Assembly (NCBI GenBank): GCA_022059125.1
Contig: JAEUWY010000013.1
Coordinates: 186,001 to 250,000 of the forward strand
DNA: 64,000 nucleotides
Source: Corynespora cassiicola
Taxonomy: Eukaryota > Ascomycota > Dothideomycetes > Pleosporales > Corynesporascaceae
Direction of reading: 5' to 3'
Shown piece by piece: positions 33,230 to 44,770 of the stretch. The position numbers and the translations under genes were made by a program. The notes under the pieces were generated by a model. That model ran no database searches, was not told the origin of the DNA, and was given only the letters and a program-made list of their open reading frames with translations. The stretch's first letter is position 1; every line of letters starts with the position of its first letter.

Positions 33230-35159
33230 ATGGAGGCTGCAGCAGCGGGTTATGGCCGGGCCTGCGTAAATTGCTCACGTGCGAAATGCAAATGCATGGT
33301 CCAAGCGGGAGGCACTTGCGAACGGTGAGCCAAAGCTGAGAGAATGTGAAGAAAAAAGATAGACGAACATTGATACTTCTATAGATGTAAAAGACTTGGA
33401 AAAGATTGTACGCCAGCCTCTTTTGTTCGAAAACGAAGAGAGAGGACCCCGGCAACATCGACCAAAAGAGCGAGGCTAGAGGATAAACTTGACAGCCTCG
33501 TCACGTTACTCCAGGCGCAGCAGCCCGCGCCGTCTTCATCGTCCGGACCGGAAGTCGGCAACACAGTACCACAACCGCGTTCACTCGCCGAATTCGTCGC
33601 AGAGAATGCCTTTTCAGAGCCAAGCGTCCTGCTTTCTCCACCCCAATCTGATCAGTCCATATCCCCCAACCCGGGTATCAACAGCAACATCAGAGCGATC
33701 AGTGAAGATGAGGAGTTTTTGGACAGCTTTCGCACAGGGTATCTTTACTTTTTCCCCTTTGCGAATCTAGACGATACCACAGCCGCCAAAATTAGTGAGG
33801 AAAGGCCCTTTTTCTGGGCTACTATCAAGGCAGTGTGCACCGAATCCACATCGACAAAGATCAAACTTGCTACTCAGGCAAAAGGAACTCTCTCAGCCAG
33901 GCTGATAATGGATGGGGAGAGGAGTATCGACATTCTCCTCGGTTTATTGACAATAATGACTTGGTGGGCATCGTGATCTTTGACAGTATTTCGTTCGCTA
34001 ACGCTTGCGCAAGCTCTTACTTTTTCAACGGCGGGAAACCGCTACTGATAATGTATAGCAACATTGCCAAAGGCATAATTTCCGAACTCAATATCGACAG
34101 GATTGTGGTTGAATCGCTAGTATCTACTGCTAGTTGTTCAAAACCTGGCTATTTTCCAGACCCTGCGGGTGGTGCAACGGCTCCTGCATGTACTAAGGAA
34201 GAAAGGCGAGCGCTCCTTGCTTGCTTCATCATATGCGCAATGTACTTACGCCTTCTCAATACCTGATTCTGACACTGACGATGTAGGAATGCGTCATGTT
34301 TGAGAGGAGATAATATGGCGTGGTCACCCAAAATGGAAGAATCATGTAGGGTATTGATGGAATCTTCCGAGATGCCTGGAGATACTCTTTTGATCACTAT
34401 AGCTCGCATTTCAAAAGTCGCAGCTGATGCTGCAGAAGTTATAAGGCGCGCCTCTGAAGATGCAGATTATGCAAAAGCCGCAATGCTGCAGATAAAACCC
34501 CTGTGGACGTCGTATGAACAATTGAAATCTTCGCTTCCCAGCGAGTTGCTATCTCACAGTAGGTATTTTCCATTAATTCCATAATAAGCGAATGCTTACA
34601 AGTGTTAGATGTTGTGTCTTCGCATTTACACAGCGCTGAGGTACTCATATACGAAATCGCTCTTTACGTGCCTTTAGCTTCCGCGTTCAACCAAACTATG
34701 GACATGAAGCGCATCGAGTATTTTACTGCATGTCTGCACGCTGCCAAGGCTTGCATGGAAAACTTCCTTCGTCTCGACATTGTCATCGCAGATATGGTGA
34801 CGATGCTTACGTTCTCCCACAGCATGCAGGTGGCCCATCGTCTTTGCTTGATCGAGTGCACGGGATGGGACCGAGCTGCTGCTAAAGCAACAGCAGATCC
34901 CATATATTACCTTCGCAGTGCTGTTGCACTGTCAGAACAAGCAAATATGATGATAAAGGCGAAAACAGGTGAAGACAGTCTCTTTCTGAAAGCTGCAAGT
35001 GCAATGAGCCAAGCCATACCTATGTGGGATGCACCCTTGGAGAAGGTAGCGGGAACTGAACCTACCGCGGGTGAAGCGATAGACTCATCGCTTTTAGACT
35101 TGGCCGACGATTTCTGGCTGCCAGACATATTCACACAATATTGGAGTAATCCAATTTAA
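33230..35159 (+). CDS. Zn2Cys6 transcription factor, five exons
   Basis: The exons are 33230-33324, 33385-33963, 34014-34241, 34287-34558 and 34603-35159; introns are 60, 50, 45 and 44 nt; 576 residues. The zinc cluster near the N-terminus (residues 12-40) reads CVNC-6-C-7-CERC-6-C with an extra Cys two residues before the third ligand; intron 1 splits the ERC codon group. A short helical linker (RARLEDKLDSLVTLLQAQQ) follows. The C-terminal two thirds resemble the fungal regulator domain (EFLDSFRTGYLYFFPF, then WSPKMEESCRVL). The type resembles regulators of secondary-metabolite or aromatic clusters. A DHA14-type exporter follows on the same strand 341 bp downstream, and the tricarboxylate carrier precedes it. 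Confidence 0.85.
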
Positions 35160-35501
35160 TGCTAGGGCTGAGATGATATTTTCACAGCTTGTAGGAGTAG
35201 TCTAATGGCGGGATTCGGGTTTCGTGTCCCTAAATCCGATCGCGCTTTCGGCGTGTAATACATCCAACCCGTTGTTTTAAAACTTGCTTGTTGCAATATA
35301 ATTCAGCTGCTTAATCTTGGATTTTCCCTATTTTTTACCAGTCTAGTATCTGCCACGATCGTTGTCATTGGGGGTTTGTCTGTGGAATTTCTACCAGCTC
35401 CGCATACTCTCTTCCTTTCCGTCACTATTCCCACAAAGGCTTGACCATATTTTGAGACAAGGATCGCGATTTTTTAATCTCATCGCAGGAGGATCTCCAA
35501 G
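35160..35501. other. Intergenic, promoter of exporter gene
   Basis: This 342-bp gap lies between co-directional regulator and exporter genes; I see nothing further in it. Confidence 0.5.
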
Positions 35502-37579
35502 ATGTCAACAGCACCCGACCCCCGCAGTAGCCACGAAATGGAAGGAAAGGCAGAGCTCCAAGGCATAACCAGTATCGAAGCTCAAGAGAACAATGAGTAT
35601 ATAACAGGCTTCAAGCTTTTCGCAGTAACTTCTGGCGTTTCTATAGTTGGATTGCTTCTTCTGCTGGACATGTCAATCATCAGCACGGTGAGTTTTACCT
35701 CCTTTTTGTGTATGAATATACACTTATTGGCTATGGTACAGGCAATTCCAGAGATGACGAGCCACTTTCGTTCGCTCCCCGATGTCGGGTGGTACACGAG
35801 TGCTTACCAATTAGCAAAGTATAGAACATAGCTGCCCTCGGTTCATAGTATCATCTTGCTCACTTCCATTTAGCGCGGCCCTTCAGCCCTTGAGCGGAAA
35901 ACTCTACACTCACTTCAAAGCGAAGGTAAGCCACCCATGATGCCAGCAATTCTGCGCTGACTTGTTTCCCATAGTCAACATTCCTCGCCTTTTTTGCCGT
36001 GTTTCAAATCGGAAACCTGGTCTGCGGGCTGGCCAACTCATCTGTAATGCTGATAGCCGGAAGAACTATCGCCGGTTGTGGGGCGTCAGGGCTGATGAAC
36101 GGGTCAATGACCATCATCGCAGGCTCGACGTCTATGGAGAAAAGACCTTGTAGGCAAACCTTTTATACTGCTCGATCTTTGCTGACATGTTGATGAAAGC
36201 TCACACTGGAATGATGATGGGAAGTATGGATAGCGCGTTCCTCATTTCGTTATGATGCTGATACTCTTTAGTTTCACAATTGGGTTTGATCATGGGCCCA
36301 CTCGTAGGAGGTGTTTTGACTGAGCGCGTCAGTTGGCGCTGGTGTATGTGCAATGAAGAAAGGACCACATGAAAATATCGCTGATATCTTACAAGGCTTC
36401 TACATCAACCTTCCCATGGGTGCAGTCGCGGCAGTCGCATTGATCTTCATCCGCATACCCGATATCACCAAGAAACCATCCTTCTCCCTCTCTCTCGTCC
36501 GGACAATCCTTCCCGAGCTAGATCTCATTGGATCTCTGTTGCTCGCACCAGCATCGCTTATGCTACTACTCGCATTGCAGTTTGGCGCAGAGAACAAATA
36601 CAAGTGGGACAGCGCAACTATCATTGGTTTGTTGTGCGGTTCGGCTGTGTTAGGAGCGATCTTCATGCTCTGGGAACGTCGGATGGGGAGCAGAGCGATG
36701 ATACCATTTTCACTCGTCCGAAACCGCATATTGTGGACCAGCAGCCTCATGATGATGCTTTTCTTTATGAGCGTCTTTGGAGCGAGCGTGTGGCTGCCGA
36801 TGTATTTCCAAGCCATTAAAGGAGCGAGCCCGACAATGAGTGGTGTCTTCATGCTGCCCAGTATCCTCAGCCAGCTGGTTGCTGCCGTGATTTCAGGCAT
36901 TGGAGGTGAGCAAACCATCTATAGTCCGTGCCGAGTGACTAACCCTTCCTAGTCAGCAGAGTCGGGTATTACCTGCCTTTTTCCATTTCCAGCACAGCAT
37001 TGATGACTGTTGGCAACGGCCTCATGTCTACCTTCACACAGACGACCAGTGTAGGAAAGTGGGTTGGATACCAAATATTGCTAGGTACCGGCCGTGGTGC
37101 CGGTATGCAAATGGTGAGGGAATATTTTCCCATACATCTCCACATCCGACTAATGGAATTAACAGGCCATTATTGCTGTCCAGTATGCCCTTCCGCCATC
37201 GCAGGTTCCCCTCTCGCTCGCCTTCCTCATTTTCGCACAAAACATCGGCGGCGCTGTATCTTCTGTGGTCGCCACAACCATATTTTCGCAGACATTAACC
37301 TCCAAGATACACTTGTATGCCCCTTCAGTGTCATCTGAAGCGGCGCTTGCTGCCGGAGGTGGTGCAGATGCTGTGCGTGCATTGGTTCCACGAGGAAGTG
37401 AAGAGTTGGCAGGTGTTTTTAGAGCATACACCATGAGCCTGAGAAACGTCTTTTTCCTTTTACTAGCGTTCGCGGCAATGAGCTTCATCTTCTCTTGGGG
37501 GATGGGGTGGAAGGATATAAGGAAGAAGAAGGATGTGACCAGCGATAATGACGACAAGCAAGCAACAGAGGGAGTCTAG
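35502..37579 (+). CDS. MFS multidrug/toxin-type exporter, DHA14 family, nine exons
   Basis: The exons are 35502-35687, 35742-35818, 35874-35925, 35975-36149, 36200-36223, 36272-36343, 36396-36905, 36953-37113 and 37166-37579, all with GT-AG introns of 47-55 nt; 556 residues. Exon 5 is a 24-nt micro-exon. Fourteen membrane segments are expected. Family signatures seen are LDMSIIST (helix 1), DVGWYTSAYQL, ALQPLSGKLYTHF, NGSMTIIAG, the antiporter-like SQLGLIMGPLVGGVLTE (motif C region) and WRWCFYINLPMGA. These proteins export small molecules by proton antiport at the plasma membrane. No lesion is seen. The adjacent Zn2Cys6 gene and the carrier upstream suggest a common pathway. Confidence 0.9.
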
Positions 37580-37687
37580 CCGTACAGGGCTACTTGCAGC
37601 TGACGCTTGAGGGTTCAGTTGCATCATACAGATAAATTAAACTTTTGATTGTAAGAATGGCATGGATCATTAGAAGTGGGCAAGGCA

Positions 37688-38956
37688 TCACTTGCTCCAT
37701 AACCGCCGCTTCTTCTTGGGTGTGACACCAACCTGAACTTCTCCCAACGCCGGCATTTTTCCTGTGACGTGTTGTACAACATATGGATCCGAGTAATCCG
37801 TCTTCATCTCATGTCCCAATTTCGTCAACCCCTCTTGACTGCTAGAGCTCTTCAGGCTGTTTGGTCGATCGTTCATCTCAAAGTCCGCTGATCCGTCGAG
37901 TCGACGGTGGTGTGTAACACGAACTTCCTGTGTAACAAATATCTCCTTCATGGAAGCCAGCATGACAGGCCAGAAGATGGGCATGGAGGCGCACATGATG
38001 GCGAAATCGACTTCGATGCAGGAGATGATGAGCGTCAACGGGTACCAGTAGGTGAAATCCATCTTCTCGACTTCGGAGCCATTGTTCTTCAGGGTTGTCC
38101 ATAGACGCAGTACCGACATAAGCACGACACTAGCATCTGTTAGCGTGCTACGCCCTGTGCCACCATTGGCAACTTACACAGAACCCAGAGTGAAAAGGCC
38201 AAGGAACGCGAACACCTGTTTCTTGTTCAGGCCGTCTCTGAAGTAGACAGTAAGAGGTATCAGGAAGATGATTGTGTCAATGACCATATTCGACGCCCCG
38301 AAACTTATAAAGGCTGCCGCAGCTCCCGAAACAGTACCAAAGCCAAAGCCATAGCACTTTGGAGGTGGGGTCTGCATTCGGTCCCAGAATCCGGAGACAG
38401 GGAAACACGGAAACCAGGCCATGAACATGTAGCCAGCCCCCCACAAACTGACTAGCAGTAGGAGCGCTTGACAAAACTTGCGGAGCAGACCTGTACGGAA
38501 GAGACGAAGGTATTGACACAAAAGCGAGACTTTGATCAAGGTGGTGGTTGTGTAGTAGCAAGCTCCCTGGACATACAGCCACATCATGATCATATTGATT
38601 TGTTTTTCATTTAGAAGGAGGAGATGATGGCCCAGACCGTGTGGGATCGCTAGCAGTCTTTAGCATGATTCATTCGGAGCGTTCCTTTCTTCGAGGGGAA
38701 ACCTACCACCATAGAAGCAAATGAGCGCGGCGAGGTTGAATACAGCAGCCAGTATGACAAAGTAGTCGTCCCAACCCGGTTCACGAACTATTCTGAAGCG
38801 TGTGTATAGTCGAAAAGCCACGGCCGACAGGGTGAGCACTTGAAACGGTATCGTTGCTCCATATATGGTTTCTTTTCGGTTCGAAACCGGCGTGGGAGCG
38901 TTTGGATCCGGTGGATTCGCTGCCATCATGGCGAGAATAGAATTGAAGTCCGCCAT
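37688..38956 (-). CDS. PTH11-like fungal rhodopsin-domain membrane protein
   Basis: The exons on the minus strand are 38707-38956, 38178-38649 and 37688-38129 (introns 57 and 48 nt); 387 residues. Seven membrane helices are expected; the first follows an acid-free N-terminus, and the motifs WDDYFVILAAV, IPHGLGHHL, a KVSLLCQYLRLF segment and SCIEVDFAIMCASMPIF are typical of the fungal rhodopsin-like (PTH11/SAT) family. The soluble C-terminus is Ser-rich and ends in basic KKKRRLWSK. Roles known for relatives range from surface sensing to secondary-metabolite cluster membership; none is assigned here. In both introns the nearer AG was rejected because only the next one keeps the frame. The gene is convergent with the exporter (108 bp). 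Confidence 0.8.
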
Positions 38957-41189
38957 CTCCGTCTTCCCTCCGCGGACATCCGTAACCGGTGCTGGTGTGC
39001 TGTCGAGAGAAAAAAAAATTCGAGAGTATCGATGTCCTGCCAAGGTGGACAGGTTCCGAGCTCTTTCAGGGTCCTTCAAGCCGTAATGTACGCATCGCGC
39101 CGAGTCAGATCGTGCAAAGGCATCGTAGGATAGGGAAGGGGCGTTCCTTCTTTTGAGGATCCCGCACCCCCAGATAACCAGGCTAGTTCCTATTCTCGCA
39201 TTGCGTACGAGCGCAGGGTTGCGCATCCCGCCCTGTGTTCGAAACGCTGGGAAGATTACGCGAGCCTCGTTCTGGCTAAAGAGCCGGTTCTTGGTCCGAT
39301 CATTCACACCGCCTTACCGAAAGAACAACGGCCTCCGCTCGCCACAGACCTCTAGCGTGGTTCCTCGGCACGTGGGAAAGGAGGATTGTCGTTGGAAGAA
39401 TTTGAGTGGAGCCGTGAGTGCTGTCGGCTTCTCTGCCCGGCCGGTGCTGATCTGCAATGGCCCAGGATCCCCCAACATTTCTGAAAAATTGGGAGAGTCG
39501 GACCGCAGCACACGAGCGCATGTTCGACGGGAAGGGCATTTAAAAGGCCCTATTGGCGATTGATGCCGCCTCCTTGATCTCTACCGTCCGTGTGCGCCGA
39601 CGTTGGCCGACGCAAAGGGTGCCGAAAAACTGCTGCAACTGAGGGGCGTACGTACCGAGACCAATCGCTCAAAGAGAATCCTTGCAGAGGCGCATGAGTC
39701 GCCATCCAGGCAACGTTGCTTTTGTGGTTCGATTTCACAGTCGGCACTGCCGCGGTCCCACAGGCGGCTCCCTGGAAAAGCCGAACAACGGCAGCAATCA
39801 GCCCTAGAGACGAATTAGCATGTTGCGCCGTTGCACATAACTTAATGAACTTTTGCATCGCAACGACCCGAAATAGCTTCATGACTGTAGATGGCAAATG
39901 CAATGATGGAATACGACAAAAAGTAATCCAATGTGGCTGCTCACCTGCATCGCAGCGGCATCTCTTCCACGCTTGAATCACAATAATGGTCTCACCTCAA
40001 AGGCGAATTTCTCATGCCAATCAATCACATGTTTTGTCAAGTCACTCCAATGACCCGTCCTCTGCCGGTTTCAGCTTGTCTGCCGTCCCGGTTATCGCAC
40101 TCAATCCAATTTGCCAACGACAACGAAATGCCTGCCAAGATGCTAACATGGCAAAGCAATGAAGTTGTCGGAGATGGGTAACTTCATTTGCATGGCATTT
40201 GTTCCTTGTATAACCCAACAGTCATGGTATATTTGCTCTAAACTCGTGCGTTCTATCCCGGCGCCGAGGTTCAGGAATTTCTAGCGCGGTATACGCGCCG
40301 TTGCGGGCCTGAGAACCAGACGCTGGACGCCAGAAGCATGCCAGACCCGACCGAGTGATTCTAGACGAGAGTCCACTTTCTAGCCATTATTCCCGCCAAG
40401 GGGTCACTGTATTCTCGTTCGAGATTCTAGCTCCGCGGTCTTTCGCTTACCCTGGTTCGGCTCCTGTGCGCAGACGAGGCTGTGTGTTGGCCGTGCGTGG
40501 CCAGTTCTTCGTCTATGTGTTGCGATACAGGCTAGTTTCGCAATTCTCAAGTATAAAACATACAAAGCGACACGAGCGTATTCGGTGCCCATGCAGCTGA
40601 TCTTCTATGTTAGGGCTGAAATTTTGTTTACCACATTGTCAAGGCCTGTCAATGTCAGCCAGCAGAGCGTCAACCAGAGTGCAATGATTACAGCATCCCA
40701 GACTGTGAAGGCTAGCAGAATGATTTGGAAAACAGCAAAGAACGTTTCCCAAGCTACTATGTTGCGGGCCTAGTCATTTCGCATTAGCCTTCCATTCACC
40801 TGCTCATTGGTGCAACAGTTCTAACAAGCCAGTTTTCCTACTCCAGATCTTCAGCCTTCGTCGCGGATGGCAGAATGAGCTAAATTGTCACTCATTTTTA
40901 TTATCATCTGAAAGTAAAAAAAAAAAAAAAAAAGACAAAAAAATTTTTCCTATGAAACTCAACCGCAAATCTGTGTACGGAGACAGCTTATTATACCTGG
41001 TTGGCTTTGTCCCTTTTGTATCGCTTCTTCATGTCTTCCAGAATTCTCCTAGTGATAGGGGGGAGCAGTGATGCCGGCACCCTCGCGCGATCAGCACCTC
41101 CAGAGAACATAAACCTGAGTATCTGCCTCCATCGATCCTCGACGAGGGTGAACTCTGCCGAGCCTCTGACTGTGCCTATTGTGTTTTAC
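38957..41189. other. Gene-poor stretch
   Basis: No credible gene is seen in 2.2 kb. A 143-codon minus ORF at 39550-39981 and others lack any family features. A run of about 19 A lies near 40916-40934. The right side grades into the NLR relic. Confidence 0.5.
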
Positions 41190-42440
41190 AACAAGGTCAC
41201 TTTGGTGAGGGCTACGTACCACGGACTTTCTGAGTTATGCCCAGTACCTTTGAGTTTGGGTCTGCGCTCAGGTCTAGCAAGCATTCTGCCATTCTAGGTT
41301 CATGTAGTCGAGTGAAAAGCACGTCCAATGAAAGAGGCTAGATTGTACTGGGTGAATCGGAAAGTCGTACGCAACCGCCCCATTCTGCCCCAGCCTTCAC
41401 ATAAGATCCCGCCCCATAATCGACAGCAAGAATGGTATATAGATCGCAGGCATGAGCACCATTGATTATTAGAATCGAAGCCTTGGAGAAGATCGCAAAG
41501 GTTTCTGAGCTCTAGATCCAAGTGCTGGGCTCGACTCACCTTGTTGAGACTACTTCTCCCTTATTGCTTTGTAAGCTTCATTCTGCCTCTAAAACCTCCT
41601 TGTATTGAATTTCAGGTCAGATATCCATAGATTCTATGAGTGAGAGAACTTGATGGTCATATATTGAGTTGATACGTATCTTGACAGCTGATCTTTGGGA
41701 ACCCTCGTCTGCAAACGAGAGTTGTAAGATAATGAGAAGGCTTTCGGCCAATTCAACCAAGGCGAAATACTGAGCAGCGTCTTCCAGATAGAAACAATTC
41801 GAGCCTTGCAAGATCTTCTCATGGAGTTCCTACAGATCTGGGGGGAACCTCGTCAAGTCTTCGTTAGAGGTTTTCCATCTTGCCACCTAGTCGCATTCTA
41901 ACGGATAAGGATTTGACAATGAGATCAAATCTTTGAAAGGTACCAGAAGCCTTGACCACAATATTCTCTATCTGCATCTCACTATCTGCGTGGAAATGTA
42001 CATGGAAGAAATTGGTGATAACGCAAAAGGTGAGATCTTCGAGTCTGAGAGTGGCCTCCTAGCGAAAAACGGCCTGTAATATATTCCACGGACGATTTGC
42101 CACACACAATTTCACATGTAAACTGCTTTGGAGAAGTTATTTGACCATAGATACTAAATCTTGGTGGTCGCCATCACATTTGTCCAGCCTTTCGATGAAA
42201 AGAGTGACCTTGGTGTTTTTTTCCAAACGTCTTGTAGCCCGCAAAAGGAGTTGGTATAGATTGGATAACTTCAATTGCACAATATGGTGATAGAAAATGC
42301 ATAGGAGTTTCTATTCACTTGGGAAATGGTTGATGTGATATCCGGACGTCGTGCTCAAAATTTGGCACTACAAGGTACGAACGAGACTTATATATGACAT
42401 TTGGAGCTGCGTCCTAGAGTTCTAGAAGTTGAAATATTTA
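41190..42440 (-). pseudogene. Degenerate NACHT-type NLR (STAND) gene remnant
   Basis: On the minus strand, fragments in shifting frames follow the order of a known fungal NLR protein group. FIERLDKCDGDHQDLV (near 42200) corresponds to the Walker B region. VKLCVANRPWNI (near 42100) corresponds to the sensor region. LRLEDLTF lies near 42040, SLLIILQLSFADE near 41715, an LAVDYGAGSYVKA segment near 41430, and AECLLDLSADPNSK near 41265. Several in-frame stops (for example after SMVK and after AVFR) and frameshifts separate them, and no P-loop was found. Intact relatives are non-self recognition or cell-death receptors. The call rests on recognising conserved NLR segments by eye. Confidence 0.65.
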
Positions 42441-43110
42441 AAGTAATGATCAAGCCTTAGTTACTGGCCTATTACTTAATTCATGGGTTTTATCGAGGTT
42501 GTTTTCTGGCAGTCTGATATTCGAGGTTTTTTTTTTCTCCTCATCTTAGTGCGGCATATCACTGTTAGGCTAATATATAAACTACATGAGTATTGGCTTG
42601 CCCTAATCTACTTTTTCTGTAACTTTATAGAGCTTTTATTCAACTGTAGCAATGGGCGAAATCTTACTCATCTAATTACCTGCTTTAAAGGAAATAAAAA
42701 CAGAGAAAAGAAATATATATATATCTGTAAAATCGAGCATCAAATTTACGGGCATTTACTAGGATTTACTTTGATTTACTTAACTTTATAATAGTAATAA
42801 GAAAGCTCTAATAAGCTATCAGTAGGGATGGTTACAGAGATAACATTTTGTGGTTGTGCTTTCTGCCAGGCCTGACTCAGAAAAGGAAGAGTCAGTTAAA
42901 CACTATGGATAAGCAAGTGGAGAAAAGATCAACTGTATCTCCGCTTAACTCCTAACCCCAGATTGTGCGAAGGTACTTGCATTATCCCTTTCTTATCGGA
43001 CTTGTTCATGCTATATAAGGCGTATTTCAAGGATGCAAAATGGTGGCAATTCATAGTCGAAAGTTTTCCCTCCACGCAGAAAAGAGCTCACCAGTACTTA
43101 TTAAACAAAA
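42441..43110. other. AT-rich stretch
   Basis: A strongly AT-rich segment with runs such as ATATATATAT near 42714. A 102-codon ORF at 42483 has AT-driven composition (Phe, Ile, Leu, Tyr) and is probably not a gene. This may be decayed sequence upstream of the NLR relic and promoter of the reductase gene. Confidence 0.5.
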
Positions 43111-44280
43111 TGGTCAAACTAGCTATCGCCGGCGGCACATCAAGTACGTCCCCTTTTGTTTTGGAATTCCCAGCCACCGCTCAATGAACCCGAATAACAA
43201 TATCTAGACGTCGCTTCGAACATTCTCCACACAGCTATCCATTCAGGCAAACATGAAGTTACCATTTTCACACGGGGTAGTCCACCAACAGCCACAAAGC
43301 CCGGCATAGAATACAAACAGATCGATTACCATGATCGTGCGGCACTCACTGAAGCCCTTAAAGGCTTCCACACTTGTCTTAGTTTTGTGCTCGCCCATTT
43401 GGATCCAGACGGCGTCGTTCAAAAAAACCTCATTGATGCTTGCATCGATGCCGGCGTGAAACGTTTCGCACCCAGTGAATGGGGTATTGGAAATAGCGAC
43501 GGGGTGCCTATCTATCAAAGCAAAATAATCATTAAACGGTACCTAGAAGAGCGCAATAAAGATCAGAAGGAAAGCCCACCCCTCCTCTCCAGTATTCACA
43601 AACCTCTTGGGCCGAGTAAAAGATGCGTCAAGACAAGTATTAATTGCTAACAAGCACAACAGATACTCGAATATTGTATGTTCCATCCCAGCGTCTTCAT
43701 GGACTACTTGGGGCATCCGTATGTTGAAACACCTGCCAACCTCGTCACCTTCCCTCTCTGGATCGATCCTAGCACACGCCACGCCCTCACCTTTGAGGGC
43801 GATGACAAGCCTATGGTTCTCACGGCGTTAAAGGACGTGGATGCTATACTCGCCCTCGCGCTTGACGACCCGCGGCCGTGGCCCACCAGCGGCGGCATTC
43901 AAGGTGCCCGCACTACTCCCAGGGAGATACTTGCGCTAGCCAAGCAAGTACGGGGCGGAGAGTGGACTGTCGAGAATGTGAGCCGCGAGGAACTCGAGCG
44001 CGGGGAAGCGAGGACGAAGTGGGTTCCCCCGAACGACCATCCCTCCCTAATCTCGGATAGCGAAGAGAAACGCGATAAGCTCAACAGGCAGTGGACATGT
44101 ATGCTTCTCAATCCAGTGCTTAAAGGTGCGTGGGACGTAGGTACAGAGTGGTAAGTGTTTTGTGCTTTACAGGGCCAGAAAAAATTGTGTTAATTGTGAG
44201 GTAGGAATGAGCGGTTTCCGGAGTACAAGTTTGTGGGCTTGAGGGAATTTGTCGAGGAAATATGGCCGGGGAAGCCGTGA
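43111..44280 (+). pseudogene. NmrA-like / isoflavone-reductase-type NAD(P)-binding protein, probable lost splice donor
   Basis: The model is 43111-43144, 43208-43569, 43663-44150 and 44205-44280, giving 319 residues. The N-terminus is MVKLAIAGGTSNVA, a GxxGxxx-type dinucleotide site with the last Gly replaced; RFAPSEWG and EYCMFHPSVFMDYL follow, as in fungal NmrA-like proteins. Introns 1 (63 nt) and 3 (54 nt) are normal. Intron 2 should end exon 2 after DQK, phase 0, but the sequence there reads GAAAGC instead of the expected GTAAGC, while branch site GCTAAC and acceptor AACAG remain. Without that donor the frame runs into TAA at 43648. Alternative donors at 43592 or 43616 with an AG at 43653-43654 would keep a frame but insert foreign residues. 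It could be weakly functional. Confidence 0.7.
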
Positions 44281-44770
44281 GGGCCGAGATAAACAGGGCG
44301 ATAGCTGTGTGTCCACGTGACTGGAAATGATGTCACAGCGTCTTCGACAACTATTGATTAGAATTGAGTAATTGCTACTGGAGAAACAACGGGATATAAC
44401 CTGCATTGTAGTGAGCGCAACTCGCCGCTAGTGGTCCCGCTTGATAATAGAAACATTAACGTTGTCTAGCTTCTCTCATAAAATGGTACAAAGGTCGATT
44501 AAAGCCTGCTACTCAAGGCGGTCGACCCCAAAGACAAGTATATTAATTGGCAAGGGTGCAGACATTCAAGCCATGACCGAGGGTAGAGAAGCATCTTTGG
44601 ATTCGCAATAAAAACCCCGACAGAGGAGTGGATGAGATTCTTGCAACAAGAGCAGAGCCTTGAGCTTTTGACAATGAAATGAAGGCCCTTTGCCGTATTC
44701 AACTAAAACAAAACAGTATGAATACCAGCTGTTTATATAAATCCCATTTTCATGCTTCCAAGAACTCCTG
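44281..44770. other. Intergenic between convergent genes
   Basis: Shared 3' flank of the reductase and P450 genes. Nothing further is seen. Confidence 0.6.

Noticed and set aside
39550..39981. 143-codon minus-strand ORF in the gene-poor stretch
   Set aside because: No motif, no splice continuation, mixed composition; not enough to call a gene.
42483..42791. 102-codon AT-rich ORF
   Set aside because: Composition (Phe, Ile, Leu, Tyr) follows local AT content; no start context, no family features.
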